Positions 51,259 through 62,735 are shown, numbered from the stretch's first letter. The stretch: DNA of 64,000 nucleotides from Nosema muscidifuracis (GCA_028335825.1 JAIOKI010000003.1:372001-436000), one strand, 5' to 3'. Made by a program: numbers and translations. Notes: generated by a model not told the origin, from the letters alone.

Positions 51259-52704
51259 TTAATTATCTAAAATTAGAATATCTCTACCTAAAAAATGTTC
51301 ATTTATCGATTCCCTCGTCAATCCTGAATTTTTAATGTATATAGTTTTAAGCTTTTCAAGTTTTCGAAATTCTACTATAATCTCATTAGTTAAGTCGTTA
51401 TCCATAACATTTAAATCTGTTAAATCCTTCAAATTGCTTACCATTTTTAATTGCTCTGATTTTAAAAAACAACCTTTTAATACTAAAATCATAAGATTTT
51501 TCATTGAAAATATTGCGTTAATATCCAAATTTCTTAAATCACAATTCTTTATAATTAAAAAATCACAATCTTTCGTATAATTAAATATTTCTAAAAATCC
51601 TTGTTCAATTTTACAAGAAGATAGTTTTATAGTCACTTTTTTTTCTTCATTATTCGATACTACAATATCTTTCAATTTATTGTAACTAGGAATCAGATTA
51701 TAATTATAAAAAACTATCATTTCTATATTAGGACATGTATAAATATTATAGAAATCTTGGTGATTAAAATTTTGAATTTTTTTGTAATTGCGTAAATAAA
51801 TATGTTTTAGTGAATCGTAATCTCTGATTATATTCAGATCAGTAGAAACCAGCTTATTATTTATTATAACAAGATCTTCAATCCCATGAGTTCTGTTTAA
51901 AATCTCTCCAATACCTTTAGTTTGAAATTCATAAGATTTATCACCAGATTCATTAAGTTTCATAAATTTACTTAAATTCAAATCAATATATTCGTAATTC
52001 ATTATTTTAAAGCTATTTTTATCTTTTGAATTGAATAAACGAATAAAAGATAAATTTAGAGATCTAGCATACCAGTAAAGAATTTTTTCATGATCTTTCC
52101 AATAAAAGTAATTAGATGAAGAATCTAATATTTCTAAATCATTAAAATTTGTCTTTTCAATTTTTCCACCAAAATAAACATTACATGCTCCATTATCTAA
52201 TTCAAAAATAAAATTGCCTTTCTTACTATATTCATTCAAAAGAATTAATAGTTGATCTCTTAAAACTTCCATTTTTATAATTTCTACAATTTCTAATGCA
52301 TTTGGTATAAATTTATCATCTTTTGAGATTTTATCAATTAATATTGATGATAATCTTTCGTACTGGTTTCTTGAATTTATGTTCTTTTTTCCTTTATCAA
52401 ATGATAAAAAATCCATAACGTATAAAATGTCAAGAAGTTCGTCTACGCTATTTAAATCATTTTTATTATCCATAAGCATATAATAGATAAAATCAAATGC
52501 TCTGAAGTTACAATTTTGCAGATCGATTTTATCCTTTTTCCAAGTTTTATCTTTTGTAAGTACTTTAAGTAATCCCGAGTTTTCAAATATAGGATTATTT
52601 AAGTTGTAAAAACCCCGCTCCTCATCTTGAAAAACTATTTCTACTATTTTGTCAGTATTGATCTCTAATGAACACTTTATTAGCAAAAATTGGATAATCA
52701 GCAT
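51259..52704 (-). CDS. Secreted leucine-rich-repeat-like protein, copy 2
   Basis: 481 residues with the same plan as copy 1: signal peptide (MLIIQFLLIKCSLEI), helical region and C-terminal irregular leucine-rich repeats ending GLTRESINEHFLGRDILILDN. By eye roughly three quarters of the residues agree with copy 1, with a few short indels around residues 200-230. CCCCC lies four bases before the ATG. The Ty3-like element sits only about 30 bp beyond its stop, inside the duplicated 3' flank, so its transcript end may now fall in an LTR. Confidence 0.82.
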   Translation of the reverse strand: MLIIQFLLIKCSLEINTDKIVEIVFQDEERGFYNLNNPIFENSGLLKVLTKDKTWKKDKIDLQNCNFRAFDFIYYMLMDNKNDLNSVDELLDILYVMDFLSFDKGKKNINSRNQYERLSSILIDKISKDDKFIPNALEIVEIIKMEVLRDQLLILLNEYSKKGNFIFELDNGACNVYFGGKIEKTNFNDLEILDSSSNYFYWKDHEKILYWYARSLNLSFIRLFNSKDKNSFKIMNYEYIDLNLSKFMKLNESGDKSYEFQTKGIGEILNRTHGIEDLVIINNKLVSTDLNIIRDYDSLKHIYLRNYKKIQNFNHQDFYNIYTCPNIEMIVFYNYNLIPSYNKLKDIVVSNNEEKKVTIKLSSCKIEQGFLEIFNYTKDCDFLIIKNCDLRNLDINAIFSMKNLMILVLKGCFLKSEQLKMVSNLKDLTDLNVMDNDLTNEIIVEFRKLEKLKTIYIKNSGLTRESINEHFLGRDILILDN

Positions 52705-53239
52705 TTTTGGGGGTTAAAATTTTTTTAAGAAATTAAATAATTGAAAAAATTTTAATAATTTAACTAATACTGATATAAATGATATTTACTAATTTGTTTG
52801 ATTTAATGGTAGTTTAAAGCTCTAATATTATTTTAATACTGATATAATGATGATACTTTGGTATTAAAAAAATTACTTATAATTTATTGATGTCAATACG
52901 GTAAAACAGATTTAAAAATTTTTATAAATTAAAATAACTTCAGTGGATAAAAAAATAAAAAATAAATTTAGTTACTCGACTTTGATATATAAGAAATAAA
53001 ATAAAATTATCATTTAGCAGATGTAATTTAATTTTAAAATTTATTTAACCATGATCTGATATTAAATATTACATCTATTTAATTATTCTTAATAAATAAA
53101 CATTTTGTAGTAATTTATAATACTAAAAAACGAATAATATTGAGATATAAAAATTTTTAATTATAAAATAAAGACAAAATATATCATTTCTATAATTCAT
53201 AAGATTTCAAATAAATTGTTTATTTAGATTATAGTTTTA
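52705..53239. other. AT-rich spacer, LRR copy 2 5' flank
   Basis: The first 100 bp match the upstream flank of LRR copy 1; the remainder is A/T-rich with no gene seen. Confidence 0.6.
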
Positions 53240-56200
53240 TGATGTTCTTATCTTATTCTTCACTTATCTCGTAAGTCACCCTTATATCTTCGATTGGCCT
53301 CCTTTTTTCAACTTCTAGAATACTACTTACTGAGACTTTGTCATCGCAGACTCTGAACTACTTTTCAATGTCATCTCTAGTATTTTCATCTGGATGTACG
53401 CCTCAATGTGGCTATCTAACTCTAGCTCAGTTCTGTTTGCGCGATGAAAGTTTGTTACTATACAGTCTTAAGTCATAACGAAAGTGATTATCCTGAACTA
53501 TTACTTGTATAGTGAAGCAGAGTGATTGGCCATAAATCATATCTATGCTTCTTCTCTGTTTTTATGGTTCGCAAATTATCAAAGCTGGTTATTTCTACCT
53601 CTATTGTCACGACTTCTTTCCTAAAGCTAATTTGCTATGTATATCAGGTTTGTTGTATTTTACATTTATAGAGCTTTAGATTCGCAAATACATTCTAATT
53701 TCAATATATTTTGATGTAATACACTCCAGTACAGAGTGTTTTTTTTTTTGTAAGCCTGAAATTCCTACAAATTCAGAAATGAATATACCGTAGCACTTCA
53801 TTATGTCTCCTCATGTAATTGAGGGAGAGCATTTTATCACAATATGTCGCCATATGATCTACTGTCTTGTATTCTTAATTACAATGTGAGCACATTGTTT
53901 TCTTTTCTAGGAAGATATTTCTATCCTGAAGTTCACATAGTGTCCCTTCTTCTCTAGTTATAATATTTTCTTTAGTAAGCCAGAGGGCCGAATATTTGAT
54001 ATTTACATGGGATATATATTCCCAGCATCTATATATTCTTGAGTGATTATGTTTTTTTCCTATATCATTATATAGATATGATTTCTGTGCTTCTTCTAAG
54101 TCTTCTGATGTAAACTCTTTTCCAGGCTTTACTTCTCTCCAAGGAAGAGTCTTATCCGTGATAGATGCGTATTGTTTTTCTTTTTGCATAATTTCTTTGT
54201 TGTTATCAAGCATCAGGTATAGCCGTAATAATATTCTTTCACTCTTGTGCTCAATATTAATCAGATTTCTTCTTTGAAAGATATAGCCTATCTCTACCAC
54301 ATGCTATTAGTGAATATGATATTTCGAATTATGTCATCTAGCTCTCTGAATTCATTAGGTTCGATCCTTAGAATGTCTATATTGTAATGTGTGATATAGA
54401 ATGTTCAATTCATTGTCTTGAACAGGTTTCTAGCGTTTATCTTTATCTTACACAGAGACTCGCATTTTATCTTTAGCTTCTCACGTTATTTTATCTATGG
54501 CATTTTCAAACAATCCTAAGTACTTGTATCCATCTAGCACACTTTGCAGTATTTGTTGAAGATTTATCATTATTCATTTCTAGACCTACTAATGTAAAAA
54601 TCTTTTGGCTTCTTCTACCATTGTACTTATTACTTCATCAATAGTTGCTATCAATTTCAGGTCATCTATAAATAATAAATGGTTGCAAAAAAAGCGCTTC
54701 TCTTCTGTGTCAATTCCTATTTTTGGGTATACGCTATTCAATTTCTTGCTTACAGGGTCCATACATAAAACAAAGAGTAACAGAGAAAGACTATCTCCTT
54801 GTAAAATTCCTCTTTTTACCTGCTTATTTAATACTATCTGATTTTTTACTCTTTTTTTAAGTGTCCACCTTTTAGTTATGTTCTTGACAAATTCTTCTAT
54901 ATATTTTGGAATCCCTAGACTTTTGATGCACTCTAGTAAGTAGGAGTGAGTAACGAAGTTATATGCTTCTTTCATGTAAATACAAGTCGTCTTTAGTCTA
55001 TAGTTATGACTTTTGTTTAACATTATATTTGTAAGCGCTTGTTCTAAAGTACTAATGTTGTACATACACTTAATGGGTCTAAAATTCTTGCTCGATTTTA
55101 GTATCAGATAAGTTAACCTTTTATAGAACCAATCTTTCTCAAGACAAATTCTACTAATAATATTAAACAGTTATTTATAGATAGCAGTCATCTTCTTGAT
55201 GAAGAAATTATAAATTCTATCGGGGCCAGCCGTTTTCAAGTTGGGTAGCCATTCATTTACTTCAATTAATACTTCTTCTGATAAGAATATTTTTTACTGT
55301 TACATATTTAAGTCATAGTTTAAGATATACTCTTTATACATCTTTCTCTCTGCCTCTTGTTCTTCCTGCCGAATCATAGACCAAAACTCTTTAATCTTTT
55401 CTTTCGTGACATCATATTCCTTATACTCTCCCTGTAAGTCTCTATAAAATCGTTTTCAATATAATTCAAATTTTTTTTTTTACTTCCTATACTCTTTCAT
55501 TCGTTCGCAGTCTAGTATCTTATTCCTTTAGGAAAGCGTTCATTATAAATACATCTAAGATTTAAATGGCGTTGTTTTTTGCTCTTATATAGCTCTTTAG
55601 AGTCTTAATTTTTGCCTCATTCACTTTCTTGTTGTTTTCTTGATGTTTAGAGAATATTTTTTGCTGAGTTAAGCTTGCTTATTTTATTAGCTATATTTTC
55701 TTTCCAATTACTCTTCTTTTATTCCTTTTCTGTAAGTTCAAAGTAGCTTTTTTGTACTGCTTGAAGGATCTTTGTTTATATCCGCCATACTTTTTACGGT
55801 ATTATGTAGTAAAAAACTGCCGACTGAATTATTTAGTAACTCTGGTATTTCTACATCTACTTTTAGCGAGCATATACCTTCCATGTTATTTTTGCCTCGT
55901 CAACTCTTTATCCTTCAGTTTAAGCCATTTATTCTTAAAATGTTTGTCTACTTTATCTTGTCTTGCTATCTCTTCTAGAGTCTTCATTCTCTTAATGTGA
56001 TTTTTTTCTCATATTCTCCTACTCTAGTGAGGTTATTTGCTTCATTTATGAGTACCTTCTGTGCTCGATTATTAATTTTCATTTCAAATGTTTTGTCGCT
56101 AAATTTTTCACAATAAAACTGCTTTACTTTTTACCATCCACTTCTTGGCATTTATTTCCATTTGCTCAAGATTGTTTGGTAGGTCTGCACTTCGGATATA

Positions 56201-56365
56201 ATAGCAGCCAGTGCTGATAGATTGTTCAAATTTTGGGGCACTCTCTCATCTTTTCTAGGTGAATCTTTGTCTAGTTTGTCTTTTATTTGATCCGGAGCTA
56301 TGTAGTTGTTTTTAAAATTTTTATTTCAGTTATCTTTTCTTCTTTTTTACCCATAGATTTTCAAT
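53240..56365 (-). mobile_element. Decayed R2-type LINE (non-LTR retrotransposon)
   Basis: Minus strand; ends approximate. The reverse transcriptase is readable at 54589-55065, with YLLECIKSLGIPKYIEEFV, RGILQGDSLSLLLFVLCMDP and the catalytic FIDDLKL. Downstream, 53875-54300 reads as the linker, followed by a CSHC...TVDHMATYC...RRHNEV zinc-knuckle pattern near 53.8-53.9 kb. Fragments resembling the restriction-like endonuclease (KPDI, then IEVEITSFDNLRTIKTEKKHRYDLW) lie near 53.5-53.65 kb. These place it with R2-like LINEs that carry a C-terminal endonuclease. Several frameshifts and stops separate the pieces, and the region before the reverse transcriptase is the most decayed. Its right edge interrupts the duplicated block at about 56365. 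Confidence 0.8.
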
Positions 56366-57794
56366 CATCAAACATATCTAAAAAGAAATGCGATCATAAG
56401 AACTGAAGCAGAAAATAACAAAATTTATCAAAAATACAACCTTTTCTGAGAGAAAAGTATGTAAATATCTGTAAATTTATGATTATTTATAACAATTTCA
56501 ATAATATATATTATGATAAATCGCTTTATCAACAATTTGTTGTTTTTTATAAATTATATCATATTATTTGGTTAAAATTTTTACTCATAATTTTTCGAAA
56601 AAAATAAATAACTAAAAATATAATATTACAAAATTTATTTATAATCAAAGGTTTCACAAGTGCAATTTTTTAAAAATTATCTCAATCAGCGTATTTCGCG
56701 AATTATCTTCGAAAATGTATATTAATGCCTCTTGATACATCTTCCATTAACCAACATTGATACTCAAGAAATCTATTTCGATAATATTTGTTTTTATCAA
56801 ATAGTTTCATCTATTTAAAAGATACATCCTTCATCACTAATTTGATGTAAATAAAGTATGAAACTAATTTATTGATAACAAAAATATCATTTTGTTATCA
56901 CTAACGTATCAACATTTAATTTTTTCTACTTATAGATTTGCACCATTCATAAATAATACAAGAAGTTTACTTAGGTGTGAATTATAAAAATAATTTCTTT
57001 TAAGTAATTGGCATCAGTTAAACATTTTTTTCACGCATAAAATAACAACGATATTGTTATGAATCATTGGATCCAAAAAAAACTGAATATTGAAATTTTG
57101 TTTTTATAGAAACATTATCAGAATTTAATCATAAATTATATTTTTTAAATCCAATTTTTTTTCATTTAAAAGGCTATAGAATTATTTATTTCTTTCGAAA
57201 AATTATGAGTAAAAAGAAACAACCCATATTTTTAATCCTTGTTATTTATAATAACTATATTAATATTAAAACTCAATAAAATAAAATATTATTGAAAAAT
57301 TATGTTATTAGATAATTTTTTTTCTTAAAGATTTTACAATATAATTCTCTCAGTAAAAGTATCTGCTATAAAAAATCTTATTTTTTGTCATATTTGGTAT
57401 TGAAAATAATTTAAAATTAAAAAATCAAAAATATTAATCGATTTAAATGTTCGTCAATTAATACGTTTCTGACGTAATATATATTATTTTATTATTACTG
57501 ATAAAAATATAATCTAAAATACAATGCTTTATTTTTGATTAAATAATCAAAATATTTATTTATATGCATAACTTATAAACGGTCAATAAAAATATTTATT
57601 TATGTGTTTTACGTCATAAAAATAAAATATTTAACTAAATAAAAATAAATTTATACATACTTCGGATCAAAAATGTTATAATTATTTTAATATATAAAAA
57701 AGTTTTGATTTGATGTAGAAATAATATTTAATTATTAATTTCTATTTTTTTTTAGAAAATTAATTAATTCTTAATGAATTTTTTTCTCCCCTAC
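56365..57794 (+). repeat. Duplicated upstream block, copy 2 (partner 39155-40432)
   Basis: Begins at the LINE edge with 'aaacatatctaaaaagaaat' and runs to the start of the paralogous secreted gene. The segment 56581-57212 is bounded by 31-bp inverted repeats that differ at one base. Inside them the sequence is inverted relative to copy 1, with about 230 bp (roughly 56650-56875) that copy 1 lacks. Confidence 0.88.
57788..57791 (+). promoter_or_regulatory. CCCC start motif of family B member 2
   Basis: CCCC-TAC-ATG at 57788-57797 is identical to the motif of the paralogue (40426-40435). It lies downstream of an in-frame ATG at 57774, showing that translation starts at 57795. Confidence 0.8.
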
Positions 57795-59720
57795 ATGTTA
57801 TTTTTATTGATTATTCGATATGCTTTAAATAGCTTACAAATTACAGAAGATATCGATAATTTTTTATTACAAAGTATAGACAATACTAATGATATTTTTT
57901 CTAGTTACAATTCTATTACTTGTTCTTTAGAAGATATTATGAATTCAAATAATCAAAATATTTTGGATGAAATAAATGAATTTTATAAAGATGAAGACAC
58001 AGATGAATTTGAAAATATTTCATATTTTTATGATGGATTTTCTGAAGGAACAGATCTTTTATCAAAACATAAATCTGATACCATCATGTGGTATGATGAA
58101 TATTCTGATGAAAACTTGCAACATATAAATCCGTACTTAATGCATCATTCAAAAGAATATTTGGAGAGTAGAAAAAAGTCGAATATTAATCAAAATTTAA
58201 ATCAAGAATTGATTAATGATGACGAAATTAAATTAAAAAATAAAGAAGATAAAAAACATTCTAAAGAAGAAATTTTTTCAAATTATGAAGATCTTGAAAT
58301 TACAGGGGAAAATCCTAACAGTGAACATACGACTAAAGATAACGAAGAAATCATTTTAAATTCTTTAAATTATGAAGATCTTGAAATTACAGGGGAAAAT
58401 CTTAACTGTAAACATACGACTAAAGATAAAGAAGAAAATGATAAAAAAATTTTAAAAGTAGACATTCCTTCAAATAAAAAAGATCTTAAAATTACAAAGA
58501 AAAATCTTAAGCGTAAAAATACGACAAAAGATAAAGAAGAAAATGATAAGAAATTATTTAAAGAATTTGAAATTACAAAGAAAAATCTTAAGCGTAAACA
58601 TACGACAAAAGATAAAAAAGAAAACAATAGTAAATTATTTAAAGAAGAAATTCCCTTAAATTTAAATGATCTATATTTTCAAAGTAAATCCAAAATAGAT
58701 ATTTTTTCAATTAGAGGACTGCCGAGTTCTTATACAAAAAATGAATTATGGAAGTCTAATTTAAATTTGAACAATGCTTTAGAAAACTATTTTAAAAAGA
58801 TACCTAAACTTAAAAAAGATTGTAGTCAAGCCAAATATGCCAAATTATTGTTTAAATATTCAGAATATTTAATTAGAATTATTAATACTTGTTTAGATAA
58901 TTCAGATAAAGAATTTAGTATTCCACATAAAACCACAAATAGTAATTGTTTAGATTTAGAAAAGATTAATGATAATTTACAATATATATTTAATTATATT
59001 GAGTCAGTAAATTTTAAATTAAAATATCCTTCAAAAGAATATCAAAATTTACGTAATAAAAATAATTATAAGATGATTGATAAGATCTATAATAAAGAAA
59101 TTTTTCGTATGAACATCAAACACCCATATAAAGATTATAAAAATATTAGTAAAAATATTCTGTATATTCAAAATTCCAGGATTTTTTTCACGGAAGATAA
59201 TTTAAAAGCCCTCGAAACATTTTTATATGACAAGATATCTAAACTAGAAAAAAACTCATTTAAATTCTTAATATTTCATTATTATTTTTATATTCTGGGT
59301 ATAGATGAAGATTATCTAAAATATAGACAGTTGATAATTCTTCTTTTTTTTATTGAATATCATAAGAATACGAACATTAAGAACTTAGAAGAGTTTAAAG
59401 ATTCCATGAAATTCTTACTGGTAAAATTTTCTTTGCATGTGGTGACGTATACACTAAATTTTAAATTCGATTTTTTTGATTATTTATTTCACTTAATAAA
59501 TGAAGTAGAGAATAAAAAAACCAGAGTGAATGAATTTAAAATTCTTTTAGGAATGATGTATCCTTTTTCTGAATATTATTATAAAAAAAGAAAAACATTT
59601 TTAAGTGAAAAAGAATTAAGAAATTATTTAGAAAAAGATGAAGACTCATTAATATTTTTATACAAAATAGCTATCCATATTATGATCAATTTATATAAAA
59701 AAAATATTTTAGTTAATTAA
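57795..59720 (+). CDS. Secreted Lys/Glu-repeat protein (family B, member 2)
   Basis: 641 residues from the chosen start; an in-frame ATG seven codons upstream is rejected because the CCCC motif follows it and the paralogue starts here. Signal peptide, acidic N-terminal part, four basic repeat units (five in member 1) and the conserved C-terminal helical domain. It is close to member 1 throughout, and a 314-bp stretch (59122-59435) is identical at every base, including third positions. Function unknown; the secreted family assignment rests on the signal peptide. Confidence 0.82.
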   Translation: MLFLLIIRYALNSLQITEDIDNFLLQSIDNTNDIFSSYNSITCSLEDIMNSNNQNILDEINEFYKDEDTDEFENISYFYDGFSEGTDLLSKHKSDTIMWYDEYSDENLQHINPYLMHHSKEYLESRKKSNINQNLNQELINDDEIKLKNKEDKKHSKEEIFSNYEDLEITGENPNSEHTTKDNEEIILNSLNYEDLEITGENLNCKHTTKDKEENDKKILKVDIPSNKKDLKITKKNLKRKNTTKDKEENDKKLFKEFEITKKNLKRKHTTKDKKENNSKLFKEEIPLNLNDLYFQSKSKIDIFSIRGLPSSYTKNELWKSNLNLNNALENYFKKIPKLKKDCSQAKYAKLLFKYSEYLIRIINTCLDNSDKEFSIPHKTTNSNCLDLEKINDNLQYIFNYIESVNFKLKYPSKEYQNLRNKNNYKMIDKIYNKEIFRMNIKHPYKDYKNISKNILYIQNSRIFFTEDNLKALETFLYDKISKLEKNSFKFLIFHYYFYILGIDEDYLKYRQLIILLFFIEYHKNTNIKNLEEFKDSMKFLLVKFSLHVVTYTLNFKFDFFDYLFHLINEVENKKTRVNEFKILLGMMYPFSEYYYKKRKTFLSEKELRNYLEKDEDSLIFLYKIAIHIMINLYKKNILVN

Positions 59721-60313
59721 ATAAATAATTTAATATCGCTTTTTAAATATTTTATTAAATTTATTAGTTTTTTAAATAATAATTTTTTAATTGACTGAAC
59801 TTATATTTTTGTAAATAATTTAACAAACTCAAATATTTATATTAGAAAAAAAAGTTTATTCAAAATATGTGATATTTATTTTTACATAATAAAAATTTAA
59901 TTTCTAAATTATTTATAAATTAATTTTTAAATAAATTTTTATTAAGAAGAGAAATAAATTCAACAGTATGAAATTAGAATTGAGTCAGACGAGAAAATAT
60001 TAGTATTATCAAATTTTTTTTGAGAGATGAGTATATTATAGAACTTCACGATTTCAGCAAATAATCCTACAATTTTAAATGTTATTTTAAAAATAAGTAT
60101 CGTTTTCTCGTATAAAATATAATAAAAATAAAACTCTTTTTTAGATAACAAATATTTTTCTTAGAGTATATTTTAAAAATAAGTAACGTTTTCTCGTATA
60201 AAATATGATAAAAATAAAACTCACGAAAATTATTAACATTTTATACAAAATTTGTTAGTAAAAAAATTAATTTAAATGAATTAAATAAAATAAAATAAAA
60301 TATTTTCCCCCTT
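59721..60313. other. AT-rich spacer with an 86-bp-spaced duplication
   Basis: The block 'aaaataagtatcgttttctcg' plus about 30 more bases occurs at 60085-60136 and again at 60171-60222 with two or three differences. No gene is accepted; the minus-strand frame at 59960-60151 is composed of this repeat. Confidence 0.65.
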
Positions 60314-61570
60314 ATGCTTATATACATACTCATAAATACAATATACACTTCAGAGTTCATATATTCCGATAATTTCTTAGATATTTTTGATCAAGAATCA
60401 GATTATGATTTATGTTTAAGTAATTCGTTATTTTCAGTTAATAGTACACCTGACGAAGATATATATAAAAAATATGGAAATATAATTAACAAAAATGATC
60501 CTTTTTTGAGTACAGTTTGTCAAGAAGAAGAAGATTTCAATGATTTATTAAATATTTATAATAAAAATAAATTGAAGAGCATAAATTTAGAAGAAAAGTC
60601 AATAGAAAATAAAGAAGAAGAAGAGTTAATTAAAATTAGAGATGATGAAGAAAAGTTAATTAAAATTAGAGATGATGAAGAAAAGTTAATAGAAAATAAA
60701 GAAGAAGAAGAGTTAATAGAAAGTAAAGAAGAAGAAGAATTAATAGAAAGTAAAGAAGATGAAGAGTTAATTAAAATTAGAGATGATGAAGAAAAAATTA
60801 ATAAAAGTAAAGACAAAAAATCAATTAAAAGTAAAGGAGAAAAATTAATTGAAAGTAAAGAAGAAAAATCAAAGAAAATAAATAGAAAAAGAAAAGGGGA
60901 AGATGAAAAAAAAATTATAAAAAAATCCAAAGAAATTGAAATAATTTTGAATGAAAAAAGTGAATACGAAATTCTTCTAAATTATTTGAATAATTCTAAT
61001 ATAAAATTTAGTACAACTGAAAATATAGATGATATTCATACTCATTTTTTTAGACTACCTTTTATACATTTAGATTTTAATCATAATAATTTTATTACTG
61101 ATAAAAATATTTTAGCAAGAGTATGGAATTATTTATTATCAAATAATCTTACATTAGATATATCAAATGAAGATTATAGTAATTCTTTGGGATATAAATT
61201 ACTAGAAATTTTTTATGGAAGAAAAGATACAGAAAAACTCAAAATTTTTTTAAGAAAAAATATTAACGTAATATTTTATTTTGTATCAGATGTTATAAAA
61301 AGATATTACGTATATACAAAAGATAATCTTATGATCTTAGAGTCTTTCATAATAGATAAACTTAAAGAATACAGTCCAGGAATAGATACTTTAATGGCAT
61401 ACCAATCTTATCTTTATATTATGGGTACTACATGTGGATATATAAGATTCAGACGTTTAATGAATCTAATGGTAGATATTAAAGTATTTTTAGGTGATGA
61501 ATCTCTTACAGAAGAAGATCATAAAATATTTTTAAAATTGTTAGTTAGAAATGAATTAGAAAATATTTAA
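60314..61570 (+). CDS. Secreted acidic-repeat protein (family B, distant member 3), possibly cut short
   Basis: 418 residues. A signal peptide (MLIYILINTIYTSEF) is followed by an acidic part, a run of ELIESKEEEELIKIRDDEEK-type units (about 95-180), a KKINRKRKGEDEKK basic patch and a C-terminal helical domain that aligns with members 1 and 2 (DNLMILESFIIDKLKEYSPG against DNLKALETFLYDKISKLEKN). The TAA at 61568-61570 comes early compared with the paralogues. The same frame then stays open for 67 more codons to a TAA at 61772 and encodes residues resembling their C-terminus. CCCCC lies two bases before the ATG. Confidence 0.8.
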   Translation: MLIYILINTIYTSEFIYSDNFLDIFDQESDYDLCLSNSLFSVNSTPDEDIYKKYGNIINKNDPFLSTVCQEEEDFNDLLNIYNKNKLKSINLEEKSIENKEEEELIKIRDDEEKLIKIRDDEEKLIENKEEEELIESKEEEELIESKEDEELIKIRDDEEKINKSKDKKSIKSKGEKLIESKEEKSKKINRKRKGEDEKKIIKKSKEIEIILNEKSEYEILLNYLNNSNIKFSTTENIDDIHTHFFRLPFIHLDFNHNNFITDKNILARVWNYLLSNNLTLDISNEDYSNSLGYKLLEIFYGRKDTEKLKIFLRKNINVIFYFVSDVIKRYYVYTKDNLMILESFIIDKLKEYSPGIDTLMAYQSYLYIMGTTCGYIRFRRLMNLMVDIKVFLGDESLTEEDHKIFLKLLVRNELENI

Positions 61571-61779
61571 ATTAGTGATGAATTAGTAAGTAAAATTTTT
61601 GATATTCGTATAAATTTACAAAAAGGTTATAAAGAATTAATAAAAGAACTCATAAAATATTTATTATTAAGTTCCCTAGAAGAAGACAAATATATTTCTG
61701 ATTTATATTTCTATATACAAGGAATAAAACATACTAGAAAAGTATTGCAGAATAATGGAATAAAAAATATTTAATTTAA

Positions 61780-62313
61780 TCAATGTTGTTTTTTTTTAAG
61801 ATTAGATGATGTAAGATTATCCATAAATGAAATATCTTCGTATTCATTATCAGGAAGCGATCCAAAATATTTCATGAACTCATTTTTGTTAGTAATATTA
61901 ACATCGAGTGTAATGGAATCTTCTTCAATAAGCGAATTTAATTCTTTAAAAATACTATCATAACGTTCTTTTTTTAATGTTGAGTCATAAAGTTTTTGTA
62001 AATCTTTTAAAACTTTTTGATATTCTTCTTTGTCAGATACTTCATCATCTAGAAAAGAATAAAAACTTGAATTTTCATTGTCATCTTCATTTATCGATAA
62101 TGAGTCATTATTTAATGTTTTTTTACTCTTAGAAATTGAATCATTTAAATTATCCTGATCGTTAGAATTTATCTTTTTAGAATAATTGTGATCTAAATCA
62201 ACAATAATTTTCTTAAGTAAACTTCTTGGGCTACTCTCTGTATCCATGCTTTTTATTAATAAACTTCTTGGATTACTAGTAAAGCATATCAATACATAAA
62301 AAAATAATATCAT
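61780..62313 (-). CDS. Small secreted protein, unknown
   Basis: 177 residues, not recognised. A signal peptide (MILFFYVLICFTSN) is followed by two copies of an SPRSLLxK/NPRSLLIKSMD-like motif and a Ser/Asp/Asn-rich acidic body, ending in KKKQH. There is no membrane helix beyond the signal. Its 3' end lies five bases from the second TAA of the convergent gene at 60.3 kb. A TCC rather than a clear CCC precedes the start. Confidence 0.65.
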   Translation of the reverse strand: MILFFYVLICFTSNPRSLLIKSMDTESSPRSLLKKIIVDLDHNYSKKINSNDQDNLNDSISKSKKTLNNDSLSINEDDNENSSFYSFLDDEVSDKEEYQKVLKDLQKLYDSTLKKERYDSIFKELNSLIEEDSITLDVNITNKNEFMKYFGSLPDNEYEDISFMDNLTSSNLKKKQH

Positions 62314-62346
62314 AAGGAGTAAAAAAAATTAATTTTTTATATAAAA

Positions 62347-62652
62347 AATTTAATAATTAACAATTAAATTTTTAATCTATTGTAATAATAATTTAAATCT
62401 AATAAGTAATAAAACTTTAACAATTAAATTTTTAATCTATTTTAATAATAATTTAATCTAATAAATAATTATAATAAAATTTATTTTATAATCTAACAAG
62501 TATTAAAACTTTAACAATTTAATAGTATTGTAATAAAATTTATTTTATAATCTAACAAGTAATAAAACTTTAACAATTTAATAGTATTGTAATAAAATTT
62601 ATTTTATAATCTAACAAGTAATAAAACTTTAACAATTTAATAGTATTGTAAT
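62347..62652. repeat. 59-bp tandem array in the 62314-62735 spacer
   Basis: The block 'aatctaacaagtaataaaac' recurs at about 62490, 62549 and 62608, 59 bp apart, with the last two nearly identical. Diverged units extend left to about 62347. No gene lies in this spacer. Confidence 0.88.
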
Positions 62653-62735
62653 TAATGAACAGAAATACACTTTGATTCGTTTATTAATAACCAATAATTT
62701 TTATAAGATTTTTAAATGAAAAAAGTTCCCCTTTT

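Noticed and set aside
57774-57794. Upstream ATG as the start of family B member 2
   Set aside because: The CCCC motif lies after this ATG and the paralogue starts at the ATG matching 57795.
30847-61570. Reassignment of TAA to a sense codon
   Set aside because: Nearly all genes in the window, including RPB2, eL15 and MLH1, end in TAA at the expected C-terminus, so TAA is a normal stop here.
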